A stretch of DNA of 64,000 nt from Pandoraea communis (GCF_902459745.1 NZ_CABPSJ010000001.1:434001-498000), one strand, 5' to 3'; shown: positions 39,149-47,974, counted from the first letter of the stretch. Notes: generated from the sequence alone by a model not told the origin. Numbers and translations: made by a program.

Positions 39149-40558
39149 ATGCTGACTCTCGTTGCCGCCACGGCAACACCACGCCTCATGCTCGTTCCAC
39201 TGATCGTTGCCTGCGCGCTGTTCATGGAGAACATGGACTCCACCGTGTTATCCACCTCGTTGCCGTTGATCGCGAAAGATCTCGGCGAGAGCCCCATCAC
39301 GCTCAAGCTTGCGCTCACCACTTACCTCATCAGCCTCGCGGTCTTCATTCCGGTCAGCGGCTGGATTGCCGACCGCTTCGGCACGCGCAATGTCTTTCGC
39401 ACCGCCATCGGTGTGTTCGTCCTCAGTTCGATTTTCTGCGGCATTTCGACCAATCTGCCGGAACTGGTCATCGCACGCTTTGTGCAAGGCATGGGCGGCG
39501 CGATGATGGTGCCGGTCGGACGCCTCGCGTTGCTCAAGTCCGTGGAGAAGCGCGACATGGTGCGCGCGCTCAACTACCTGACCATCCCCGCGCTGGTCGG
39601 CCCGGTACTCGGCCCGCCGCTCGGCGGCTTCATCACGACGTATTGGCACTGGCGCTGGATCTTCTTCATCAACATCCCGATCGGCGTGCTCGGCTTCATT
39701 CTTGCCACGAAGTACATTCCCGATCTGTATGAGGACGACGTGCCGCCGCTCGACATCCGGGGCTTCATCCTGTCCGGCCTTGGGCTATCGATCCTGATGC
39801 TCGGTCTGTCCACCATTGGCCGCCATCTGATTCCCACGCCGCTCGCGTTGGGGCTCGTCGCTATCGGCGTCGCGCTGCTGGCCTCGTATCTGCGTCACGC
39901 GAAGGGGCTCACGCACCCGCTGCTGCGACTCGACCTCTTCCGTATTCCGACGTTCCGCGCCGGTGTCGCGGGTGGCTCGCTGTTCCGCATCGGTGTGGGC
40001 GCAACGCCGTTCCTCCTGCCATTGATGCTGCAACTCGGCTTCGGCATGACACCGATGGAATCGGGTGCACTCACGTTCGTTTCAGCGGCAGGCGCGATGT
40101 TCATGAAGACGCTCTCGCTGCGCATTTTGCAGCGCTGGGGCTTCCGCCGGGTGCTAATGACCAATGCGCTCATCGCCTCGGCAACCATTGGGAGCTATGG
40201 GCTGTTCACCGACCAGACATCACATCTGGCGATCCTTGGCACGCTGCTGCTCGGCGGATGCTTCCGCTCGCTGCAATTCACCAGCCTGAACGCAATCTCT
40301 TACGCCGACGTGCCCTCGCATCGCATGAGTCAGGCGACCAGTCTGGCCAGCGTCGCACAACAAGTGTCGCTTACGCTGGGCATCACCATCGGGGCGGCCG
40401 TGTTGCAAACGTCGTCCTGGCTGCACGGCCGCGATCATGTGACCGACGTCGACTTCCCGTGGGCGTTCCTGATCGTGGGGCTGGTCGCCGTGAGTTCGAC
40501 GATTTCGATTGCGCGTCTCGCACGCGATGCCGGCAGCGAATTGGCGCGGCGTAGTTAG
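39149..40558 (+). CDS. MFS transporter, EmrB/QacA (DHA2) type
   Basis: The protein has 469 residues if translation starts at 39149; an ATG at 39056 is possible and neither has a clear ribosome site. Fourteen membrane helices can be traced, as in the DHA2 group. The first helix contains the acidic signature MENMDSTVLSTSLP, and the TM2-TM3 loop carries GWIADRFGTRNVF. TM5 has the antiporter motif GPVLGPPLGGFI. It is a likely proton-driven drug exporter; the substrate is unknown. A good terminator follows. Confidence 0.9.
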   Translation: MLTLVAATATPRLMLVPLIVACALFMENMDSTVLSTSLPLIAKDLGESPITLKLALTTYLISLAVFIPVSGWIADRFGTRNVFRTAIGVFVLSSIFCGISTNLPELVIARFVQGMGGAMMVPVGRLALLKSVEKRDMVRALNYLTIPALVGPVLGPPLGGFITTYWHWRWIFFINIPIGVLGFILATKYIPDLYEDDVPPLDIRGFILSGLGLSILMLGLSTIGRHLIPTPLALGLVAIGVALLASYLRHAKGLTHPLLRLDLFRIPTFRAGVAGGSLFRIGVGATPFLLPLMLQLGFGMTPMESGALTFVSAAGAMFMKTLSLRILQRWGFRRVLMTNALIASATIGSYGLFTDQTSHLAILGTLLLGGCFRSLQFTSLNAISYADVPSHRMSQATSLASVAQQVSLTLGITIGAAVLQTSSWLHGRDHVTDVDFPWAFLIVGLVAVSSTISIARLARDAGSELARRS

Positions 40559-40590
40559 CGCCCCACCGAGAATACGCCGCCAGAAACGAC

Positions 40591-40622
40591 AACGCCCGAG
40601 ACGTGATGTCCCGGGCGTTTTT
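40591..40622 (+). terminator. intrinsic terminator after the MFS gene
   Basis: AACGCCCG (40591-40598) pairs with CGGGCGTT (40612-40619), and TTTTCT follows. It lies 32 bp after the MFS stop and 25 bp before the end of the convergent purU. Confidence 0.75.
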
Positions 40623-40646
40623 CTCTTCCTCGGCGCACGGCGGTGC

Positions 40647-41519
40647 TTAGCGGAAGATCACCGTCTTGTGGCCGTTGAGCAGAATGCGATGCTCGGCGTG
40701 ATAGCGCACGGCGCGCGCAAGCGCCACGCATTCCACATCGCGGCCGATGGCGGTCAGTTGCTCGGGGTCCATCGTATGGTCCACGCGCTCGACTTCCTGT
40801 TCGATGATCGGACCTTCGTCGAGATCGGACGTCACGTAGTGCGCCGTCGCCCCGATCAGTTTCACGCCACGGTCGAACGCCTGATAGTACGGCTTCGCGC
40901 CCTTGAAGCTCGGCAGAAACGAGTGATGGATGTTGATCGCACGGCCCGCGAGCTTCTTGCAAAGATCGCGGGAGAGCACTTGCATATAGCGCGCGAGCAC
41001 CACCAGATCGATATTGTTGTCCTGCACCAGCTCATACACCTTCGCTTCCTGTGCGGCCTTCGACTCCGGCGTCGAATTCAGGAGCGGCAGATGATGGAAC
41101 GGAATGTTGTAGCTCGCCGCCAGCTGGTAGAAATCCTTGTGGTTCGAGACGATCACGGGGATTTCGATGTTCAGTTGGCCAGTCTTGTAGCGGAACAGCA
41201 GATCGTTCAGGCAGTGGCCGATCTTCGAGACCATGATCATGACGCGCGGCTTGATCGAGGCGTCGACCAGTTCCCACTGCATCTCGAACTGTTCGGCGAG
41301 CGGGGCGAAGTCACGCTGCAACGTGGCCAGATCGCTCTGCCCCGCCAGTTGCTGGAAATGCACGCGCATGAAGAAGCCGCCCGTGAAGCGATCGTTGAAC
41401 TGGGCCGAGTCGAGAATGTTGCCGCCGCGCTCGACCAGGAAACCGGCCACCGTGTGGACGATGCCGGGACGGTCCGGGCAGGACAACTTCAGAATGTAGC
41501 TATTTTCGATCGGTGCCAT
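40647..41519 (-). CDS. purU: formyltetrahydrofolate deformylase
   Basis: PurU, 290 residues, hydrolyses 10-formyl-THF to formate and THF and balances one-carbon pools. An N-terminal ACT domain (about 5-85, CPDRPGIVHTVAGFL) is followed by a formyltransferase-like domain with NIHHSFLPSF containing the catalytic Asn and His, and Asp in TSDLDEGPII. GGAGCA precedes the ATG. It follows the Nudix gene by 78 bp on the same strand. Confidence 0.96.
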   Translation of the reverse strand: MAPIENSYILKLSCPDRPGIVHTVAGFLVERGGNILDSAQFNDRFTGGFFMRVHFQQLAGQSDLATLQRDFAPLAEQFEMQWELVDASIKPRVMIMVSKIGHCLNDLLFRYKTGQLNIEIPVIVSNHKDFYQLAASYNIPFHHLPLLNSTPESKAAQEAKVYELVQDNNIDLVVLARYMQVLSRDLCKKLAGRAINIHHSFLPSFKGAKPYYQAFDRGVKLIGATAHYVTSDLDEGPIIEQEVERVDHTMDPEQLTAIGRDVECVALARAVRYHAEHRILLNGHKTVIFR

Positions 41520-41597
41520 GATTGCTCCTGGGCAAAGGCTTGCAATGTCGTTGCAGTGTTGAAATTCTTGTCGGTGGCCGTGCGGCCGGTTGCCGGA

Positions 41598-42449
41598 TTA
41601 CTCGTCGGCCGGCTTGAACAGCGCGTCGATACCGGTGCAGTCCTTTGCGCGGACGGCGCCTTCGCGCAGCAGGAAATCCAGGCTCGCCAGGCTCGCGTCA
41701 ACGGTCATCTTGCCGCGCGCGATCACGTCGCGCACATCGCCGGCAGAGCACAGCCAGTGTGCGCTCGCCTCGCCGTCCTGATTCTTGGGCGCGAACCCGC
41801 GCGGCAGGGCGAGATCGTAGACGAATATCTGCTCGGACTGCACGCCCTCCGGAATCTCTGCGAGGATGTGCAGCGTGCGGCCGGGCCGTGCTTCGTTGGT
41901 CAGATAGGCCGGAATTCCCGCTTCTTCCCAGCATTCCTTGACGAGCGTATCGCCCACGCCGATGCCGTTACCGATGCCGCCGGCCGCCGCGTTGTCGAGA
42001 AAACCGGGATCGGTGGCCTTGAGCACACTGCGTCGTGCGATCCACATCTTCGGCGCTTCTCCGACGAAGCGGGCCGGCACGTAGCCATTCACATGCACGG
42101 CGAACGTACGCGTGCCGAAGAAGCGGGAGGCCGCGCGTTCGATCCACGCAAGCGGCGCGTCGTAGAGCCGTTGACGGATCGCGTAACGCTCGTTTCGCCA
42201 GCCGGTAATGCGCCCTTGCGCCGCCAGCGTCTCGATCACCGGCGCAAGCGCCTGCGTGCGCGCTTCGCACGTGTCGTGACGTGGATGAATACGGACCGCC
42301 AGCGAACTGATCTCGAACACGTCGGGCCAACGGCTCAGCGATTCGACGTCGCGACGGCGAATCCATCCATAACGCTGCGAACCGATCACGAGCGGCAGAT
42401 GCGCCGTGTCGTCGAAGCGGCGCGCCGCCGCAATACAAGCAAAAGACAT
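41598..42449 (-). CDS. DUF4743/Nudix hydrolase family protein
   Basis: The protein has 283 residues: an N-terminal DUF4743 region (about 1-120) and a Nudix domain (about 120-265). The Nudix core KECWEEAGI is intact at the metal-binding Glu residues, but the upstream G-x5-E is replaced (GGIGNGIG) and the usual Arg is Lys. The group is annotated as thiamine-pyrophosphokinase-related or NTP pyrophosphohydrolase; the substrate is not known for this member. It is the first gene of a two-gene unit with purU. Confidence 0.85.
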   Translation of the reverse strand: MSFACIAAARRFDDTAHLPLVIGSQRYGWIRRRDVESLSRWPDVFEISSLAVRIHPRHDTCEARTQALAPVIETLAAQGRITGWRNERYAIRQRLYDAPLAWIERAASRFFGTRTFAVHVNGYVPARFVGEAPKMWIARRSVLKATDPGFLDNAAAGGIGNGIGVGDTLVKECWEEAGIPAYLTNEARPGRTLHILAEIPEGVQSEQIFVYDLALPRGFAPKNQDGEASAHWLCSAGDVRDVIARGKMTVDASLASLDFLLREGAVRAKDCTGIDALFKPADE

Positions 42450-42568
42450 ACGTCGAAGACCTGACGCGCCCCATGGGAAGCGCGCGAAAGCGAGGCAAAA
42501 CCGGCATTTTACAGAAGCGGCGGCGAGTCCGCCCGTGTCCGGTGTCGCGGCCCGCCCCCCCCAAGGAC

Positions 42569-43135
42569 TCAGCCCGGCTTCGTCAGCAAATCAAGGAGAC
42601 GATCCCCCGCCTGCGCCAACGCGCCGTCGTTGGCAATCGCCGTGAGGGGAATGCCTTCGGGGGGTGTCCATTGCACCTGATGCGCGACGCGCTTGTCGAG
42701 GGCGTCGCCGGTTTCGCGGCCGCGGCTGGCGAGGCGCTGGGCACGCACGGCCGGATCGACGCGGACTTCCACCAGATGCAGGCGCTCACCGTAACGATGG
42801 ACCGCTTGCTCGAGAAACGCCCGCGACCCGTTGATGACGACATTTGCCCCGGCCGCCAGCCAGGCATCGATCTCGATGCCGATGCCATACCGGCAGTCAT
42901 GGCTCGTCCAGTCGAGCGCGAAGCAACCCAGCGAGTGCCGCACCGCGAATTCGGCGTGCGACAACGCGACGTGGTTTTCCCCCTCGGATGGCGCCCGCGT
43001 GATGTAGCGATGCGCGAAAAGCACCGGCGTGCCGCCGGGCGACGCTGCACCGATCCGTTCGCGTGCGTATGCCAGCAACGAGTCCTTGCCCGCGCCCGAG
43101 GGTCCCATCACGTAAAAGAGGCGTGCGTGATTCAT
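42569..43135 (-). CDS. phnN: ribose 1,5-bisphosphate phosphokinase PhnN
   Basis: PhnN, 188 residues, converts ribose 1,5-bisphosphate, an end product of the C-P lyase route, to PRPP. The start at 43135 overlaps the upstream stop (ATGA); the long open frame upstream belongs to the neighbouring gene's opposite frame. The P-loop MGPSGAGKDSLL lies at residues 10-21, followed by guanylate-kinase-like motifs such as RYITRAPS. Third gene of the phnF-DUF1045-phnN unit. Confidence 0.94.
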   Translation of the reverse strand: MNHARLFYVMGPSGAGKDSLLAYARERIGAASPGGTPVLFAHRYITRAPSEGENHVALSHAEFAVRHSLGCFALDWTSHDCRYGIGIEIDAWLAAGANVVINGSRAFLEQAVHRYGERLHLVEVRVDPAVRAQRLASRGRETGDALDKRVAHQVQWTPPEGIPLTAIANDGALAQAGDRLLDLLTKPG

Positions 43136-43881
43136 GCGCCCTCCCCGAAGACGAAGCGCTCGTGCAGCAGGAACGGCTCGCCGGGCGACGGTTGCACGAA
43201 GAGTGCCAGACTGTCGACGTGCATGACCCCAAGCGCCTGCACGCGCGGTTGCCACCAGCCGGCAATCGCGGCCGCATCGTTCGCGTCCACACGATCGGAC
43301 AGGGTCACATGAAATCGGAATTCGTCGAACACGTACGGGTATCCCCACTGTGCGAGCAATTCGCGTTGACGCGACGATAACGATTGCGCGTGACGTTTGG
43401 CCAATTCGGCGTCCGTCGGCGGCGCACGCAGATCGTCGAACGCCTGCACGCAGTCGGCAGCGAGGACATCGACCGCCTTCGCCCCCGCAGACCCGACGGT
43501 GGGACGCAACGCGACAAAGCCCGGCCGCTTGCCGTTGTCGGTATCGACGACACTGGTGCGCACTGCGAGATCGAATGGTGCATGACGCGCGGCCACGGCG
43601 GCGGCGATACCGGATAAACGCGCAAGCGCGTCCTGAGACGCGAGCCTCATCGGCGCCTTGAGCGTCGCGTGCAATCCATAACGTCGTGGATCGGCCGTCA
43701 CGTCATGCAACGGGCGTGACAGGCCCGGCACTTGCGGCGCATTGAGCAGGCGCCCGGTGATCGCGTCACGTCCCAGCCACCGGCTGCCTTCGTTCCACCA
43801 GCACGAGCCTGCGGATGGCGCGTAGTAGATCGCGAAGCGTGCCACGGACAAATCGAGCATCGGTTGCGGCGCCTCGCTCAT
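43132..43881 (-). CDS. DUF1045 phosphonate-operon 2H phosphodiesterase-like protein
   Basis: The protein has 249 residues and two HxT motifs, GLHATLKAP and FHVTLSD, the signature of 2H phosphoesterases. The family (TIGR03223) occurs only beside C-P lyase genes. No phnP is present in this window, so this protein may open the ribose 1,2-cyclic phosphate intermediate in its place. That role is inference from motif and context. It overlaps phnF and phnN by ATGA at both ends. Confidence 0.85.
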   Translation of the reverse strand: MSEAPQPMLDLSVARFAIYYAPSAGSCWWNEGSRWLGRDAITGRLLNAPQVPGLSRPLHDVTADPRRYGLHATLKAPMRLASQDALARLSGIAAAVAARHAPFDLAVRTSVVDTDNGKRPGFVALRPTVGSAGAKAVDVLAADCVQAFDDLRAPPTDAELAKRHAQSLSSRQRELLAQWGYPYVFDEFRFHVTLSDRVDANDAAAIAGWWQPRVQALGVMHVDSLALFVQPSPGEPFLLHERFVFGEGA

Positions 43882-44639
43882 GCCATCTCTCCCTGCACCA
43901 CAAGTTGCATGCGATCCGCCGGGAAATAGGCGATGCCGTACTTAACGGGCTTGCCCGCTTCGTCAATGTCGGTGCTCTCTACACTCAGCACCGGCTGCTG
44001 ACGATTGATGCCGAGATGCCGTGCGATCTCGCCGTCCGGAAGCCGCGCCCCGATTCGGCTCTCGCGCCGCGTATAGTCCGTGACGCCGAAGCTCGCAAGC
44101 GTTGCACTGATCGATGTGTGCTGCGCGAAGACGTCCGGGAAGTCGGGAAAGCGCGACGCCGGAAACCAGTTCTCGCTGTACGCGAGCGGCAGCTCGATAC
44201 CCTGCGCGTCGAGACTGCGGCGCGTGAGTTCGACACGATACACCGGCGCCCCCACGCGAATCTCGAGCGCATGCGCCACGGTGGCCTCGGCCTTCACCTT
44301 CTGCGCCGAGAGAATCTGTTGCGCCGTCTTGAGATTGTGCTGAGAGAGATTTTCGGTAAAGCGCGTGCGACGCCCGATCACGTAACCGATAGCTCCCGCC
44401 TGCACGAAAGTGCCGCGACCGTGCTCGACGTTCACGAGCCCTTGCTCCGAGAGCCCGAGAATGGCGCGGCGCACCGTGTGACGGTTCACGCCAAAGCGCT
44501 GTGCGAGTTCGGTCTCGCTCGGCAGACGGTCGTCGGGCAGACCTTCGCCATAGCGGCGCTCACCGATTTCCGTGGCGAGAATCTGCGCAATCTGCCGCCA
44601 GACGGCGACGCCGCCGCCACGTTCGAGTTGTGCTGTCAT
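43878..44639 (-). CDS. phnF: GntR/HutC-type regulator PhnF
   Basis: This regulator has 253 residues from the ATG at 44639; an in-frame ATG at 44711 would give a longer, unusual start. The winged helix (about 12-80) contains LPSETELAQRFGVNRHTVRRAI; the UTRA ligand domain (about 95-245) contains RIGARLPDGEIARHLGI. PhnF proteins repress phosphonate genes. The gene is divergent from phnG and first in a unit with DUF1045 and phnN. A HutC-type operator lies in its own promoter (44703-44731). The phnG Pho box overlaps its start codon. Confidence 0.9.
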   Translation of the reverse strand: MTAQLERGGGVAVWRQIAQILATEIGERRYGEGLPDDRLPSETELAQRFGVNRHTVRRAILGLSEQGLVNVEHGRGTFVQAGAIGYVIGRRTRFTENLSQHNLKTAQQILSAQKVKAEATVAHALEIRVGAPVYRVELTRRSLDAQGIELPLAYSENWFPASRFPDFPDVFAQHTSISATLASFGVTDYTRRESRIGARLPDGEIARHLGINRQQPVLSVESTDIDEAGKPVKYGIAYFPADRMQLVVQGEMA

Positions 44640-44666
44640 CAAATTGACACCCGGCAAAGTTGTAAT
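44633..44666 (+). promoter_or_regulatory. PhoB-type promoter of phnGHIJKLM
   Basis: CTGTCATCAAATTGACAC (44633-44650) matches the Pho box at 14 of 18 positions by my count. A -10 box TGTAAT (44661-44666) follows 10 bases later, the standard spacing when PhoB replaces -35 recognition. The predicted start is near 44673, leaving about 60 bases of leader before phnG. The box overlaps the phnF start codon on the other strand. Confidence 0.65.
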
Positions 44667-44702
44667 GGGTTCGCGTGCGTTACCCCATCCGAAGTTATTG
44701 CG

Positions 44703-44731
44703 ATCATACACACGTCTATACGACTAGACAA
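44703..44731 (-). promoter_or_regulatory. phnF promoter with embedded HutC-type operator
   Basis: On the minus strand TTGTCT (44731-44726) and TATGAT (44708-44703) form -35 and -10 boxes with 17 bases between. The spacer contains GTCTATAC (44714-44721), an exact fit to the GT-M-TA-K-AC consensus of HutC-group regulators, and CTAGAC (44724-44729), giving the dyad GTCTA-N6-TAGAC. The site also lies just before the phnG start codon, so PhnF could block both directions. Confidence 0.6.
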
Positions 44732-44733
44732 TC

Positions 44734-45222
44734 ATGCCAAACACATCTTCCCACACGGCGTGCGACGAGGGCGAGGGCAACACCACCCCACCTGCCCGCG
44801 CGCAATGGCTCGCGCTGCTCGCCCGCGCCACGCGCGACGAGCTTGACGACGCCATCGCCCGCTGTCCGGACGCCCCCGAATTCGTCTGGCTGCGGGCACC
44901 GCAGACCGGACTGGTGATGGTGCAAGGCCGCGTCGGCGGCTGCGGCGATCGCTTCAACCTCGGCGAGACAACCGTCACGCGCTGCACGTTGCGTCAGCAC
45001 GACGGTGTCGTCGGCACCGGTTATGTGCTGGGCCGCGACGCCGAGCGCGCCGCGCGCGTGGCGCGTGTCGATGCGCTCATGCAGATGCCGCATCACCGCA
45101 ACATACTCGCCGCCGGCCCGCTCGCCACGATTGCCGGACGGCTGGCGGCCGCCGCGGCCCGGAACGACGCCGACACGGCCGCAAGCCGCGTCGAGTTCTT
45201 CACCATGGTCCGGGAGGCCTGA
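44734..45222 (+). CDS. phnG: C-P lyase core subunit PhnG
   Basis: PhnG, 162 residues, is part of the PhnGHIJ core complex. With PhnI, PhnH and PhnL it displaces adenine from ATP to make 5-triphosphoribosyl phosphonates. Family signs are ARAQWLALLARA, VMVQGRVGGCGDRFNLGE and TRC. The ribosome site is poor, and the leader carries the PhnF operator. First gene of the seven-gene plus-strand operon, it abuts phnH with no spacing. Confidence 0.94.
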   Translation: MPNTSSHTACDEGEGNTTPPARAQWLALLARATRDELDDAIARCPDAPEFVWLRAPQTGLVMVQGRVGGCGDRFNLGETTVTRCTLRQHDGVVGTGYVLGRDAERAARVARVDALMQMPHHRNILAAGPLATIAGRLAAAAARNDADTAASRVEFFTMVREA

Positions 45223-45858
45223 ATGTTGATGGCATCGATACCTGACTGGTCGCAGTTGCAACCCGGCTTCGCCGATCCCGTTCATGACGCACAGGGGGTA
45301 TTCCGCGCGGTGCTCGACGCGCTGGCGCGCCCCGGCGTGCTGCGCAGTGTCGGCAGCCGGCTCGCGCTGAGCAAGGAAGCGAGCATCGCCGCGCGCGCCA
45401 CGCTGCTCGCCCTGGCCGACGCGACGACCTCCGTCTGGCTGCAATTTCCGCTGCCCGAAGTGGCGAGCGCACTGCGCTTTCACACGGGTGCCCCGTTGCT
45501 GAGTGGCGAAGCGGATCTGGCGACGGCGCAATTCGCGCTGCTCACCGACCCCGCACGCTGCCCCGCACTCGAGCGCTTCGCGTTCGGTACGGCAGAGTCG
45601 CCCGAACACAGCGCCACGCTGATCGTCGATGTGCCGGCGCTCGCCGCCGGTCACACCGGCACGGACGGTCTGCATTTGCGGCTGCGCGGCCCCGGCATTG
45701 CCGCGCATGCCGACGTGACGGTCGGCGGGCTCGACACGGGTTTCTGGCAAGCGCGCGCCGCGCTCGCCCCGCGCTTTCCCGCCGGGCTCGATCTGTTGAT
45801 CGCCTCAGGCGACACGGTGCTCGGCCTGCCGCGCACCACGCATGTGGAGGTTTGCTGA
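45223..45858 (+). CDS. phnH: C-P lyase core subunit PhnH
   Basis: PhnH, 211 residues, is a PLP-fold-like subunit without catalytic lysine, needed in the core complex. It begins directly after the phnG stop with GGAGG five bases upstream; a second ATG lies two codons on. Hallmarks are QPGFADPVHDAQGVFRAVLDALARPG and GLPRTTHVEV at the end. Its stop overlaps the phnI start by one base. Confidence 0.95.
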   Translation: MLMASIPDWSQLQPGFADPVHDAQGVFRAVLDALARPGVLRSVGSRLALSKEASIAARATLLALADATTSVWLQFPLPEVASALRFHTGAPLLSGEADLATAQFALLTDPARCPALERFAFGTAESPEHSATLIVDVPALAAGHTGTDGLHLRLRGPGIAAHADVTVGGLDTGFWQARAALAPRFPAGLDLLIASGDTVLGLPRTTHVEVC

Positions 45859-47090
45859 TGTACGTCGCAGTCAAAGGTGGCGAGCGCGCCATCGAACAAT
45901 CGTGGGATCTGCTCGCCCGGGCGCGACGCGGCAATCCCGAGGTGCCCGCGCTTAGCGTTACGCAAATCCGCGAGCAGATGCGTCTGGCCGTCGCACGCGT
46001 GATGAGCGAAGGCGCGCTGTATGACGAAACGCTCGCGGCACTGGCGATCAAACAGGCGGCAGGCGATCTCGTCGAAGCGATCTTCCTGCTGCGTGCCTAT
46101 CGCACGACGCTGCCGCGTCTGGGCACGACAACGCCCATCGACACTGCCGCGATGCGCTTGTCGCGCCGCATCTCCGCCACGTTCAAGGACGTGCCGGGCG
46201 GTCAGGTGCTGGGCGCCACGTACGACTACACACAACGGCTGCTCGACTTCGCGCTACTCGCGCAAGACGAGGCACATGAGCATGGCAGCCGTGAGCCATT
46301 GCCTGGCGAAGTCGGTGCCGACACCGCGCACGACGCCGCCGGCGTCGAATCGCGCAACGCCGTTGCACAGGGCGATGTCGCCATCCCCGGCGTGCCGCCC
46401 ATCGGCGTCACGCCGCGTGTGACCGATATTCTGGGGCGCGACGGCCTGCTCGAAGCGCTGCGTGCCGATGGCACCGACCCCGAGCCGCATGACCTCGTGC
46501 ACGCCCCGCTATTCACGCCCGCATCGCGCACGGCACGGTTGCAGAATCTCGCCCGCGGCGACGAGGGCTTCCTGCTTGCCCTCGGCTACTCCACGCAGCG
46601 CGGCTATGGCAACGATCATCCGTTCGCGGGCGAAATCCGCATCGGGCATGTCGCCGTGGAGATCGTGCCGGAAGAGCTCGGCTTTGCCATCGACATTGGC
46701 GAGATCGCGGTCACCGAGTGCCAGATGGTCACGCAGTTCGGCGGTAATCAGGACGTGCCGCCGCAGTTCACGCAAGGTTACGGTCTCGCGTTCGGCCACA
46801 ACGAGCGCAAGGCGCTGGCCATGTCGCTGGTCGACCGCGCACTGCGCACGCAGGAATTGGGCGACGCCGTCACCTCGCCCGCGCAACAGCAGGAATTCGT
46901 GCTCTATCACAGCGACAACGTCGAAGCCTCCGGCTTCGTGCAGCACCTGAAGCTGCCGCATTACGTCGACTTTCAGGCCGAGCTGGAACTGGTGCGCCGT
47001 CTGCGCGCCGAGCACGCCGCGAAATACGGAACACAGGACGCTGGCGACGACACCGGCGCCACCGTTCAGAACTCTCAGGAGGCCGCATGA
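45858..47090 (+). CDS. phnI: C-P lyase core subunit PhnI
   Basis: PhnI has 410 residues and starts at 45858 (MYVAVKGGERAIEQSW) with GGAGG upstream. It is the nucleosidase-type catalytic subunit that attaches phosphonate to ribose triphosphate. It is longer than the 354-residue Escherichia coli protein; part of the extra length is a Glu/Ala-rich segment near residues 138-175. Recognisable motifs include TQRGYGNDHPFAGEIR and VTECQMVTQFGG. Overlaps phnJ by ATGA. Confidence 0.95.
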   Translation: MYVAVKGGERAIEQSWDLLARARRGNPEVPALSVTQIREQMRLAVARVMSEGALYDETLAALAIKQAAGDLVEAIFLLRAYRTTLPRLGTTTPIDTAAMRLSRRISATFKDVPGGQVLGATYDYTQRLLDFALLAQDEAHEHGSREPLPGEVGADTAHDAAGVESRNAVAQGDVAIPGVPPIGVTPRVTDILGRDGLLEALRADGTDPEPHDLVHAPLFTPASRTARLQNLARGDEGFLLALGYSTQRGYGNDHPFAGEIRIGHVAVEIVPEELGFAIDIGEIAVTECQMVTQFGGNQDVPPQFTQGYGLAFGHNERKALAMSLVDRALRTQELGDAVTSPAQQQEFVLYHSDNVEASGFVQHLKLPHYVDFQAELELVRRLRAEHAAKYGTQDAGDDTGATVQNSQEAA

Positions 47091-47974
47091 GCGACGCCGC
47101 GCAAACGTCTTCGCCAACGGCCGGTGCCGCGACGGTGGAGGGCTACAACTTCGCGTTCCTCGACGAACAGACCAAACGCATGATTCGCCGCAGCCTGCTC
47201 AAGGCGGTGGCGATTCCGGGCTATCAGGTGCCGTTCGGCAGCCGTGAGATGCCGCTGCCCTATGGATGGGGTACGGGGGGCATTCAGGTGAGCGCTGCCG
47301 TGATCGGCGCGGACGACACGCTCAAGGTCATCGACCAGGGCGCGGACGACACGACCAACGCCGTGAACATCCGTCGCTTCTTCGCGCGCACGGCCGGTGT
47401 GGCCACAACGACGAAAACGTCGGAGGCCACGGTCATCCAGACCCGTCACCGCATTCCCGAGGCGGCACTGCACGAAGGCCAGATCATGGTCTATCAGGTG
47501 CCGATGCCGGAGCCGCTCTTCCGTCTGGAGCCGCGCATCGCCGAGTCGCGCAAGCTGCATGCGCTGGGCGAGTACGGCCTCATGCGCGTGCGTCTGTACG
47601 AGGACATTGTGCGGCACGGCGCCATTGCAACGACTTACGACTATCCGGTCATCGTGAACGGGCGCTACCTCACGTCACCGTCCCCGATTCCGAAATTCGA
47701 CAACCCCAAGCTGCATATGAACCCGGCGCTGCAACTCTTCGGTGCGGGACGCGAGCGGCGTCTGTATGCGATTCCGCCGTACACGCCGGTCGAGAGCCTC
47801 GACTTCGACGACCACCCGTTCCAGATCCAGAAGTGGGATGCGCATTGCGCCTTGTGCAGCGCGACGGACAGCTTCCTCGACGAAGTCATCACGGACGACG
47901 CGGGCACCCGCATGTATGTGTGTTCGGACAGCGACTACTGCGGCAGCCGCACGGCAACGAAGGAGGCCGCATGA
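47087..47974 (+). CDS. phnJ: alpha-D-ribose 1-methylphosphonate 5-phosphate C-P lyase
   Basis: PhnJ, 295 residues, is the radical-SAM enzyme that breaks the carbon-phosphorus bond. The cluster cysteines are visible at C254, C257, C279 and C285, and the glycyl-radical/thiyl partner glycine is G45 in AIPGYQVPF. All are shifted by exactly 13 residues from the Escherichia coli numbering because of a longer N-terminus. Overlaps phnI and phnK by ATGA. Confidence 0.97.
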   Translation: MSDAAQTSSPTAGAATVEGYNFAFLDEQTKRMIRRSLLKAVAIPGYQVPFGSREMPLPYGWGTGGIQVSAAVIGADDTLKVIDQGADDTTNAVNIRRFFARTAGVATTTKTSEATVIQTRHRIPEAALHEGQIMVYQVPMPEPLFRLEPRIAESRKLHALGEYGLMRVRLYEDIVRHGAIATTYDYPVIVNGRYLTSPSPIPKFDNPKLHMNPALQLFGAGRERRLYAIPPYTPVESLDFDDHPFQIQKWDAHCALCSATDSFLDEVITDDAGTRMYVCSDSDYCGSRTATKEAA

